A stretch of 64,000 nt of DNA. Origin: Legionella jordanis (GTDB lineage: Bacteria; Pseudomonadota; Gammaproteobacteria; Legionellales; Legionellaceae). Of the stretch, positions 1-6,696 are shown one piece after another. The notes under the pieces were generated by a model. That model was not told where the DNA came from. It worked only from the letters and a program-made list of their open reading frames with translations, and did not search any database. Position 1 is the stretch's first letter. Every line of letters begins with the position of its first letter. The DNA is taken from the NCBI RefSeq assembly GCF_900637635.1, contig NZ_LR134383.1:3069724-3133723 (forward strand), in the 5' to 3' direction. Made by a program: the position numbers and the translations under genes.

Positions 1-483
1 ATATTTGTCAGTAAGAAAATTTAACATTTTTCCTCCAATAATAGAACCTATCCAAATTAAAAACCCCCATATCCAGAAGAAAGTTTTGAAAAAAATCGGC
101 TCATTATTACGAACTACGAATGTGTTAAATTGAGCTTGAAGTTGCTTAACCTTCCACTCAACTAATTTAACTCTAATAATTGTATCTTGATCAATGGGGG
201 GCAGGTTTTTTATTTGGGGCAATAGATTAAATTGTGCCTTTATGTTCGATTCACCCTGAAAACTTGAGGGTAGATTATTCTCAAGGATTTGGTAATTTAA
301 AACTGTAGGGTTATTAATAAGATTTGTAATTTCTTCATCGAATTTAGTACTTTGTATTTTAGTACTTAAGCCTGTATGAGGTTGCGCCAATTTGATAATT
401 TGGTTTATAGATAAAATCACCACAATAAAACAGATAATGAATACAATGAGTGGAATTAGCCATTGTTTTGCATTAACGCTCAT
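1..483 (-). CDS. Membrane protein of the integrated element, 3' end cut by window edge
   Basis: An open minus-strand frame runs without a stop for 161 codons from an ATG at 483 to the window edge, so the C-terminus is missing. A Shine-Dalgarno-like AGGAAG lies just upstream of the ATG. Residues about 9-27 form a hydrophobic segment (WLIPLIVFIICFIVVILS) and residues about 143-158 a second one (FWIWGFLIWIGSIIGG); between them is a roughly 110-residue hydrophilic domain rich in Gln and Asn. I do not recognise the family. A small two-helix membrane protein inside a conjugative or integrative element could be a cargo or a surface/entry-exclusion-type protein, but nothing in the sequence decides this. 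Confidence 0.6.
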   Translation of the reverse strand, partial: MSVNAKQWLIPLIVFIICFIVVILSINQIIKLAQPHTGLSTKIQSTKFDEEITNLINNPTVLNYQILENNLPSSFQGESNIKAQFNLLPQIKNLPPIDQDTIIRVKLVEWKVKQLQAQFNTFVVRNNEPIFFKTFFWIWGFLIWIGSIIGGKMLNFLTDKY

Positions 484-548
484 TAAGGGCTTCCTTTTAA
501 AATTTATCCATATACCAATTATTTTAAATTATGCAGTCTTAAAGTCGT

Positions 549-638
549 ATTTGCCCTGTTCTGAGTTTAGTGTTGGTCGAGCGGTTCACTCAAAGTTGAA
601 ACCCGGCAATGCCATATTGCTCGAAATAGGGGGCAAAT
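549..638. repeat. Imperfect inverted repeat in gene-less stretch
   Basis: ATTTGCCC at 549-556 pairs with GGGCAAAT at 631-638, enclosing a second hairpin GCAAT/ATTGC at 606-620. Immediately downstream ACCGTT/AACGGT (641-660) forms another small stem. The stretch 484-894 otherwise holds no supported gene. The foldback is reminiscent of a recombination site or a structured RNA, but the core sites of an integron attC could not be matched. Confidence 0.4.
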
Positions 639-793
639 CAACCGTTATAAGGCAAACGGTCTCGCGTGTTTACAGCTATTTTTTAATTAGTTACCTCCTA
701 TATTTTTTAAATTGATCAAACAATTATTAAAAATTATTACCTTTACTTACCCTACTAAACGTCCAGCCACAAGTTAAGGGTTAAAGTGGCTTT

Positions 794-840
794 GCATAAG
801 ACGTCAATGACGTTTCGCCTGTGCGGCTCATCAGTTATGC
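794..840. repeat. Nested inverted repeats
   Basis: GCATAA at 794-799 pairs with TTATGC at 835-840 and encloses the near-perfect palindrome ACGTCAATGACGT (801-813) plus a small GCC/GGC stem near 816-826. This gives a branched fold of about 47 nt with no reading frame in it. It sits 55 bp before the first copy of the double-hairpin repeat. Function unknown; a protein-binding site or RNA structure is possible. Confidence 0.4.
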
Positions 841-894
841 TTCATTTCAAAAATAGCAAATAGATAGGTGCTAAACAATCAGTTAAAGATAAAA

Positions 895-1010
895 ATTTTG
901 TCCTGGCGCCAGACAGGCGTCAGGACAAAATCTCTAGATACCTTGATTTTATTGAGCCTAATCAGGGTGATTTTCCTGCGTCACTGCACATTAAATTGCA
1001 GTGACGCAGA
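895..1010. repeat. Double-hairpin repeat, copy 1
   Basis: First of two same-direction copies (other copy 1737-1850). Hairpin A: arms 895-910 and 916-931, 16 pairs including one G-U, 5-nt loop. Then a conserved spacer containing ATACCTTGATTTTA. Hairpin B: CTGCGTCACTGCA (976-988) pairs with TGCAGTGACGCAG (997-1009). The DUF1780-like gene lies exactly between the two copies. Hairpin A differs in arm sequence between copies but keeps pairing, loop size and the GTCC/GGAC base, so the fold rather than the sequence appears to be kept. Confidence 0.8.
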
Positions 1011-1012
1011 GT

Positions 1013-1621
1013 TTACGAAGAAAAATATAGTTTTCCAAAGTGAGTTTTTAACTCAGGAGGTGAATGATCTGTCACAAATAAGATAACTGCTTGCCTATCA
1101 CAAATCACTGCTGATACTGACCGAAATCCATACTTTTCTAATTCTCTAACTCTGGAAAAATCGTTAATATTGAATAATTCAGTTGATGTATTGGTAATAT
1201 AAAATAGCAGGTCCAACCCATTTTTTACTTCATTAGAGTAACTTTTTTCTATTTGTTCTAGTTTATTTGTAACTCTTTTCCATGCCGTTTGATAAGGAGA
1301 CTTATCATAAACAGATATCGGCCAGTCAATTTTGTCTTTGTCAGCTTTTTCTAATGCCTCATAAGTTTGTTTTATATCTCTATGTCTTTTGACATCATCC
1401 GGGATTTCTTTAATTTGGAACCTACACTCTTTATATTGAACATCAACAGGATTATTTTGTTCCTCAATTGAAATCACATCTACCTTTGAATAATTTATAC
1501 CTAGAAGGCTGAGAAACACCTCAACACTGATTCGCTCACGCTCATTTTTACCTTGATTAGAATAAAAGAGAGTTAACTTCCTGTAATATTCTTTTATTTT
1601 TTTAAAATAATCTTTAGTCAA
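1013..1621 (-). CDS. DUF1780-like putative PD-(D/E)XK nuclease
   Basis: A 202-residue soluble protein. The order ERERISVEVFLSLLGI, then PVDVQYKECRFQIKEI near residues 58-73, resembles the start of DUF1780 proteins; the D-x(n)-Q-x-K pattern (VDV...FQIKE) fits a PD-(D/E)XK nuclease core. The rest is charged and helical. The frame opens with TTG and no ATG lies nearby; no good ribosome site is visible, so the start is uncertain. It stands alone, directly bracketed by two copies of a double-hairpin repeat, which suggests it moved in or is kept as a unit. A defence or element-maintenance role is inference only. Nuclease activity is not shown by the sequence alone. Confidence 0.6.
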   Translation of the reverse strand: MTKDYFKKIKEYYRKLTLFYSNQGKNERERISVEVFLSLLGINYSKVDVISIEEQNNPVDVQYKECRFQIKEIPDDVKRHRDIKQTYEALEKADKDKIDWPISVYDKSPYQTAWKRVTNKLEQIEKSYSNEVKNGLDLLFYITNTSTELFNINDFSRVRELEKYGFRSVSAVICDRQAVILFVTDHSPPELKTHFGKLYFSS

Positions 1622-1736
1622 AGTATATTTTGTTAGAGTTATTTATCAATTTTAAAGTTTATGTAATCTTTTTACCCTTCGCAAGTAAACCAGATACTTC
1701 TACCCAGTCATATACTTACTCCCGATTAACGCAATA

Positions 1737-1850
1737 TGTCCAATCCCGATAGGCGGGATCGGACAAAATAGCGAAATACCTTGATTTTACTAGGGGATAT
1801 TAAAGTGATTTTTCTGCGTCACTGCTGGAAAATTGCAGTGACGCAGAAAA
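1737..1850. repeat. Double-hairpin repeat, copy 2
   Basis: Second copy, same direction as 895-1010. Hairpin A: TGTCCAATCCCG (1737-1748) and CGGGATCGGACA (1754-1765), one mismatch, 5-nt loop. Spacer again contains ATACCTTGATTTTA. Hairpin B: 16 perfect pairs, arms 1810-1825 and 1835-1850, with the same CTGCGTCACTGC arm as copy 1. It fills most of the gap between the nuclease-like gene and the LvrA-like gene. The remaining gap sequence shows no gene. Confidence 0.8.
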
Positions 1851-1926
1851 CAATAGACGATAGAAAAGTTATTATTCTTTCTCAAAGTGCAAAGCATTAC
1901 TTATCGAGCTTCCCTCATCTCTGAAA

Positions 1927-2760
1927 TTAAGTATGATCTAGATTGCTGTCCTCTTGAATGCCTATCTGTTGATTTTCCAAGTCATGTACAATTGGTAATG
2001 ATTGCTCAAACACGTACGGATCTGTTTGCCAACATTTTTTGGCTAGCCAGTTAGATGGATATTTCCATTTCGGCACCCATTCACCTATCATTACCTGAAG
2101 ATTATAACTTTCAATTTGCTCATATAGTCCCGTCATAATTTTTTCAAATAACTTATCATTAGGATTAAGCTCTTTAAATTGATAAAAAGCTGCTTCCCTA
2201 TCAACGGGATGTGGATAACTTTTCCAAAATTTTTCAAATTTGCTACACACATATATATAATTATTATCTTCTGACTTCTGAGGTGGGTCGGCCTCAGGGT
2301 TATTGGCTATGTCGGGTTTTTGTCTTAATGCACATGATTTCCCTATTTCTACAACATTTCCCTGTGTCGGGTTTGTGTCGGGATTATGGTTCGGCTTCGG
2401 TACGGCCTTCTTTGGAGCAGGGTTATCCAATTCAGCATAAATACACTTCAATATCAAGTGCCTTTCAGTAGACTGAATCTCAATAAGTCCGGCACGCTCT
2501 AATGATTTAACAGCCCGTTTCATTTGCTGGAGGCTTGGACTGCCCGTTTTAACACCTGCAATCGGTCCGACATAAAGCGTTTCACGCAACGATTGATAAC
2601 TGATCCTGCGCTTGATGCCTACGATACAACTTTGCCTGTCCATGTATGGGCGGATTCCCATCAGGTAAACTACTCTTTGTATGTAGGGGAGCTCCAGTAA
2701 TGCTGCTAATTCATGAGCATTGGCGAATAAAAAATTCAAAAAATTATCCTTAAAAACCAA
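1927..2760 (-). CDS. LvrA-like vir-region protein, replication-initiator-type winged helix
   Basis: 277 residues. The N-terminal part (about 1-115) contains a winged-helix-like module ending in SLERAGLIEIQSTERHL; the middle (about 118-170) is a Pro/Asn-rich linker; the C-terminal part has FEKFWKSYPHPVDREAA and WVPKWKYPSNWLAKKCW, a pattern seen in phage and plasmid replication-organiser proteins. The N-terminus (DNFLNFLFANAHELAALLE) recalls the LvrA proteins found in Legionella integrative elements. The first codon is TTG; upstream in-frame extension meets a stop, so a later start is the only alternative. Its presence supports the view that 1-5.8 kb is part of an integrative or mobilisable element. 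Likely DNA binding; exact role (replication or regulation of the element) is inferred. Confidence 0.65.
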   Translation of the reverse strand: MVFKDNFLNFLFANAHELAALLELPYIQRVVYLMGIRPYMDRQSCIVGIKRRISYQSLRETLYVGPIAGVKTGSPSLQQMKRAVKSLERAGLIEIQSTERHLILKCIYAELDNPAPKKAVPKPNHNPDTNPTQGNVVEIGKSCALRQKPDIANNPEADPPQKSEDNNYIYVCSKFEKFWKSYPHPVDREAAFYQFKELNPNDKLFEKIMTGLYEQIESYNLQVMIGEWVPKWKYPSNWLAKKCWQTDPYVFEQSLPIVHDLENQQIGIQEDSNLDHT

Positions 2761-2866
2761 GCGGCATTTTCATTTTAAGTGGGTATTTTATAGTGTCAAC
2801 AGGTTTTATAAGGTTGATAGTGAATGATATCAAATGATAATAAGAATATATTTTCGCTTGATAAGA

Positions 2867-3031
2867 TTAATCTATGGCATTCGTTTTATATCCATTATCA
2901 TTTTTCTTTAGTGGCATGCTTTCTTGCTTTAAAGCAGTATCAATGGCGTCAAATTCGGACTCGAGTTCTTCATAAGCGTCTAAAACTTCTTGATTTTGTA
3001 GCGCTTTGCTTTTCAATTCATTAAGATCCAT
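2867..3031 (-). pseudogene. HigA/XRE-type antitoxin, N-terminal remnant
   Basis: A 54-codon frame begins MDLNELKSKALQNQEVLDAY and continues EELESEFDAIDTALK, the helical leader typical of HigA-like XRE antitoxins. The expected helix-turn-helix domain that should follow is absent; the frame instead ends after an unrelated Lys/Asn-rich tail. No toxin gene is adjacent. I read it as a decayed antitoxin of a former toxin-antitoxin pair. A short functional peptide cannot be excluded. Confidence 0.55.
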
Positions 3032-3047
3032 GACATTCCTAAATTAT

Positions 3048-3078
3048 TTGACATGTAGAGTGTATAATCTGCTATAAT
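3048..3078 (+). promoter_or_regulatory. Sigma-70-like promoter driving a short transcript
   Basis: A perfect TTGACA (3048-3053) and a perfect TATAAT (3073-3078) are separated by 19 bp, slightly longer than ideal. A strong hairpin followed by T residues starts 40 bp downstream, so the predicted transcript would be about 60 nt with no coding frame. It could be a small RNA, possibly an old antitoxin or control RNA of the element. Confidence 0.45.
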
Positions 3079-3117
3079 TATGATAACTCATCTACCTTTA
3101 GTGTAGAAGGAGCATTC

Positions 3118-3145
3118 GAGGTCGCCTAGGCGGCCTCAGCTTTTT
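3118..3145 (+). terminator. Rho-independent terminator
   Basis: GAGGTCGC (3118-3125) pairs with GCGGCCTC (3130-3137) through one T-G wobble around a CTAG loop, followed by AGCTTTTT. The T run lies on the plus-strand side, so it suits a plus-strand transcript from the promoter at 3048, although the hairpin also overlaps the stop codon of the minus-strand gene ending at 3136. Confidence 0.6.
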
Positions 3146-3621
3146 CTGGGGTCTCTATGTAAGCCAGATTCTTTCTGATTCGTTTTGCCTTTTCTTTCAT
3201 CATGCACATAAGCAGTAGTTAGCAAATAGTAATCTTTGCGATTGGAAAGTACAATCATATATCGTTCTGGAGGAAGCCAAAGTACAGTGTTTGTATTTGA
3301 GCCTCTTTTGTTCTCCCAGCATAAAATTTCAGAACAATTGCTACGTTGAATTAGATGTGGAATCCAATTAATCCTCTCACAACGTCGGAAATCTATAATT
3401 CTTTCTTCATCATCAAGAGGGCCAGAAGTAACTAGATGCCAAAAACTTCTATGCATATTTGAAATTGGTTCAAAATAACGACATCGAATTGGTAAGCCAA
3501 GAAAGGATAATTTACGATCAATATTATTTAAAAACAGTTGGTATAGGGTATTTTGATAGCTATCCCAATTGCCACCAAAACTCTCAAACAATATTAAATC
3601 AGGCAATGGGTACAGACTCAC
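3136..3621 (-). CDS. DUF3800-partner protein, possible RNase/toxin-like
   Basis: 161 residues from a GTG at 3621. This start is chosen because GGAGGGG lies six bases upstream and the GTGA overlaps the stop of the DUF3800 gene, a classic coupled junction. Sequence landmarks are FWHLVTSGPLDDEERIIDFR, RCERINWIPHLIQ, ENKRGSNTNTVLWLPPERY and NRKDYYLLTTAYVH. I recall proteins of this pattern next to DUF3800 genes and suspect a small RNase/RelE-like (BECR-type) fold, but I cannot confirm it. The coupling shows the two proteins work together. It could be the toxic or regulatory half of an element-borne conflict module. Confidence 0.55.
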   Translation of the reverse strand: MSLYPLPDLILFESFGGNWDSYQNTLYQLFLNNIDRKLSFLGLPIRCRYFEPISNMHRSFWHLVTSGPLDDEERIIDFRRCERINWIPHLIQRSNCSEILCWENKRGSNTNTVLWLPPERYMIVLSNRKDYYLLTTAYVHDERKGKTNQKESGLHRDPRKS

Positions 3622-4337
3622 AAACGCCCCTCCCAATTAAATAAATTAAACTTACGCGCACCAAGAGAAGTACTACGAATCAAAGATAGACCTGTATGGG
3701 CTTTTACCAGATCTACAATCTGTTGTTTTGCATAGCTTTGCCCACCCTCAGGATATCGATTAGCGTATGATATAGAGCCAATTAATAAATCAGCTAACTG
3801 AATTAATACATTTTCATGTGAACGCACTTCTTGTATTCTTGCAACCACTTTTTTATTAAAATCATGGTGAGAATTACAAAGAACCTCATGCAATTTTTCG
3901 ACTTTTAAATAACCATGGGTATCTTTAATGTCAAGATAAATATGATAAGAGTTTTCAGGATCAATGAACCACTCAAGCATCTGCCAATACATTTTGTAAT
4001 AAAATTGATCGTGAGTATGGTTAAATCGATTATGCTGGAGTTGATTTTTATCAATAATAACTGCTCTAAATGAAAGCTTTTCACAGCTAAAAAAGTAATT
4101 TATTAATGCTTCATACGCTGTGATTTTATTACGAGTAACTTTAGTCCATTTTATTTCTGAGTATTCTTTAAGGCTATTTTCACTTTTAATGACTTTAATT
4201 TTATGAAATATTTCTTTTTTAACCTCATCTGGGCACGCTATTGCCCCCAATACCATATATCGATTTTCAGTAGTTAGTACTGAAGACTCTAAATGGCAAC
4301 TTTCATCACAATATATGTTTATTAATTTATTCATCAT
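3618..4337 (-). CDS. DUF3800 domain protein (RNase H-like fold)
   Basis: 239 residues. The N-terminus INIYCDESCHLESS is the DUF3800 signature with an Asp-Glu pair; further conserved acidic positions appear in YHIYLDIKDTHGY (about 116-128) and LIQLADLLIGSISYANR (about 184-200), consistent with an RNase H-like metal site. DUF3800 proteins are common on mobile elements; their substrate is not established. Its stop overlaps the GTG of the next gene (3621), and the integrase lies 63 bp upstream reading the same way. Two ATGs stand in tandem at the start; either could be used. Confidence 0.8.
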   Translation of the reverse strand: MMNKLINIYCDESCHLESSVLTTENRYMVLGAIACPDEVKKEIFHKIKVIKSENSLKEYSEIKWTKVTRNKITAYEALINYFFSCEKLSFRAVIIDKNQLQHNRFNHTHDQFYYKMYWQMLEWFIDPENSYHIYLDIKDTHGYLKVEKLHEVLCNSHHDFNKKVVARIQEVRSHENVLIQLADLLIGSISYANRYPEGGQSYAKQQIVDLVKAHTGLSLIRSTSLGARKFNLFNWEGRL

Positions 4338-4400
4338 AATTCCATTTCAATGGATGTGTTTTTTTATTTACCAAATATCGCATGTAAATAAAATCATCAA

Positions 4401-5609
4401 CTATATGTTTTTTATGTTTAAATATACAATGTTATTCGTTATTAAATTATTAATACATGCCGACCAACGATCAAGAGCCTCTTGTCTCTGAGGTAACATT
4501 TCATTGCGGTTATAAGTCGCCATAATCCGTGGCATTTTATGCCCAAGGCATTTTTCTATCACCACAGGATCAATTTGCAGGGTTTCTCCAAGCTGGGTAG
4601 CAAAAGTACGACGTAAGTCGTGGGCAGTCCAATCTGGTATGCCAAGCTTTTCTTGAATACGTTTTATCGCTCTTGGAAGAGCATTCTCCGTTATCGGATG
4701 AAATCCATCAACACCAGTGAGTATGTAATCGGAATGGCTTAAGGGCTTGAGTTGCAAAAAGAGTGATTTAGCCAACTGGCTCAAGTGGACTTTGTGAATG
4801 ATGCTGCCTTTAGAGTGCGAAGCGGGGATCGTCCATAAAGAGGCCTCAAAATCAATTTCATGCCAACTGGCAAGACGCAACTCAACTGTTCTCACACCAG
4901 TGAGGAGTAAGAGCTTAATTGCTATGCGAGTTTGCCTAGACATATGCGATACATTACTGTCTAAAAACAGCCACAAAGCTTTGATTTCTTCAAGCGTTAG
5001 TACCCGCTCTTTAGGTTTTTCAATGCCGCCAATATCTCGTGAACGAATATTACTAGCAGGATTGAACTGCGTATACCCTCGGCTAACTGCATAGTTAAAC
5101 ATTTGCTTAATGGAACTTAAGGTGCGATTGGCAAGTATTCTTGCGCCTCGCTTGACGATGGTATCCAATGCTTCGCTAATATCTTTGGTTTGCACGTCAT
5201 CCAGTTTTTTCTTGCCTAACAAGGGAATGATATCATTATCAATTTGGCGTTTGATTACCAAAGGACGCTTTACATGTTTTTCGATGTAATTTGTATACCA
5301 GTTCAGCGCCAATTTATCGACTGTATTATTGTCCTGTTCTTCTTGAGCTTGTATCACCGTTTTAGGATCAACTCCTTCTCTGCGCATTTGTGACAATTCA
5401 AGGAATCGTCTTTTGGCATTCGACAAACTCATCGCAGGGTAATGCCCTAAGGTAAACTTTGTAGTCACACCATTGATTTTGTAACGATAGATCCATGTTT
5501 TGACGTTGTTTGGTGTGATTCGGATACCAAATCCACCACCTTCAAATTCTTCATAACGCTTTTCTTTAGCCTTTAAATTTCTAATATAAGTATCTGTAAA
5601 ATTTTTCAT
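4401..5609 (-). CDS. P4-type tyrosine site-specific integrase
   Basis: 402 residues. An N-terminal arm-binding DUF4102-like domain (FTDTYIRNLKAKEKRYEEFE, then GFGIRITPNNVKTWIYRYKI) is followed by a core-binding domain and a catalytic domain with the first Arg in LLLTGVRTVELRLASWHEI, the HxxR box in TAHDLRRTFATQLG, and LGHKM followed by the Tyr in IMATYNRNE. All catalytic residues are present. The ATG at 5609 is preferred over a TTG one codon earlier. It faces the tRNA-Asn 3' fragment 175 bp away and should cut and join there, making this the integration module of the left-hand element. Cells containing it should be able to excise the element if a partner excisionase exists; none is seen in the window. 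Confidence 0.92.
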   Translation of the reverse strand: MKNFTDTYIRNLKAKEKRYEEFEGGGFGIRITPNNVKTWIYRYKINGVTTKFTLGHYPAMSLSNAKRRFLELSQMRREGVDPKTVIQAQEEQDNNTVDKLALNWYTNYIEKHVKRPLVIKRQIDNDIIPLLGKKKLDDVQTKDISEALDTIVKRGARILANRTLSSIKQMFNYAVSRGYTQFNPASNIRSRDIGGIEKPKERVLTLEEIKALWLFLDSNVSHMSRQTRIAIKLLLLTGVRTVELRLASWHEIDFEASLWTIPASHSKGSIIHKVHLSQLAKSLFLQLKPLSHSDYILTGVDGFHPITENALPRAIKRIQEKLGIPDWTAHDLRRTFATQLGETLQIDPVVIEKCLGHKMPRIMATYNRNEMLPQRQEALDRWSACINNLITNNIVYLNIKNI

Positions 5610-5783
5610 CAAAATCTCATATCATCAGGTCGAATAGGGTACACCTCGGGGTACACTTAATTATGTGCTGGGATGATATTCAATGTAAATATTTGAAATA
5701 GATATTTGTTAAAAATAAATAAATATCAATAAATTATGATATAAAATGAAATTAATTGATATAGTTTGAAATTGAATATTATT

Positions 5784-5831
5784 TGACTGTTAATCATTAG
5801 GTCACAGGTTCGAGTCCTGTCCGGGGAGCCA
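5784..5831 (+). other. Attachment site: tRNA-Asn (GUU) 3' end duplicate
   Basis: 48 bp reading from the anticodon arm (GACTGTTAATCATT, anticodon GTT) through the variable loop and T-arm (ACAGGTTCGAGTCCTGT) to the acceptor end CCGGGGA, G and CCA. The 5' half of a tRNA is missing: the bases upstream are AT-rich and do not fold. This is what remains at the distal end of an element integrated in a tRNA-Asn gene. The intact tRNA should lie left of the window. Confidence 0.85.
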
Positions 5832-5888
5832 AATCCAGTTTCTTCATTCCCCCTCTCTAAGCGCCTTTGACGCAGGCTACATGTCAGA

Positions 5889-6681
5889 TGCAAAACCAAA
5901 CTCAAGCTAATTAACATCCTTTCCCATAACGAAGCAGCTTGGGATCAGCAAGCTTTATTACAACATGATTGGTCTAAACCTGTTTCTTCAGAGCTAATTG
6001 AAGCTGCAAAAAAAGGAAAATAGGATGTTCATATTACCAAAAAACCGATTCCCGAAAGCTGGCTTCCAAAAAATATCCGAGGTAAAGACATATTGTGTTT
6101 AGCCTCTGCTGGCGGGCAACAGGCACCCATATTGGCCGCAGCAGGCGCCAATGTCACCGTTTTTGATTGTTCTGAAAAACAATTAGAATAAGATCTCTAC
6201 GTCGTAAAACGAAATGATTTATCACTGAAAACCATTCAGGGCGATATGTGTGAACTAAAAGGGATTAGCGATTCTTCTTTTGAATGCATTGTTCACACCA
6301 ATATCCAATTTATACGCATCCAATGTTAAACCAGTCTGGTAAGAATGCTACAGGGTGTTACGGAGCAAAGGAGTATTGTTGGCCAGTTTTTATACTCCTG
6401 TGCTTTTTGTTTTTGATAAAAAGAATGGGAAGCACAAGGTTTATTAAGACCCCAGTATCTCTACCCTATGCGGATATTAAAGATCTTTCTCAAGAGACAC
6501 TTAATGACAAAATAGAACATAAGAAGCCCTTGTTTTTGGTCACAGTCTATCCAGCCAAATCAGCGGGCAATTAGAAGCGGGATTTCTGTTATCCGGGTTT
6601 TATGAAGATGAGCACCCATCACCACACCCTACTTGAAAAATTTCTGCCAGCAATGATAGCAACTCGGGCAATCAAATTATA
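5889..6681 (+). pseudogene. Class I SAM methyltransferase, degraded
   Basis: Translating pieces of the three plus frames recovers a methyltransferase: an N-terminal stretch SHNEAAWDQQALLQHDWSKP, then [20 protein letters not shown] with the SAM-binding [19 protein letters not shown], then LKTIQGDMCELKGI, SFECIVH, and a C-terminal [14 protein letters not shown] and [17 protein letters not shown]. Stops interrupt near 6023 and 6190 and several frame changes are needed, so it is dead. The first codons abut the attachment site, so element insertion next door may have removed its promoter. It fills almost the whole gap 5832-6696. Confidence 0.8.
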
Positions 6682-6696
6682 AGCTAGCAGCTATAC

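Noticed and set aside
549..660. Possible integron attC site
   Set aside because: The arms fold back, but the GTTRRRY and RYYYAAC core boxes could not be placed and no integron integrase is seen.
868..1086. 72-codon plus-strand frame through repeat copy 1
   Set aside because: It runs through both hairpins of the repeat and the end of the opposite gene, with no ribosome site.
1013..1850. CRISPR array from the two repeats
   Set aside because: Only two copies of about 115 bp with a full gene between them; no short regular spacers or cas genes.
5726..5917. 63-codon minus-strand frame with GSPDRTRTCDLM
   Set aside because: This peptide is the well-known false translation of a tRNA 3' end; the DNA is the attachment site.
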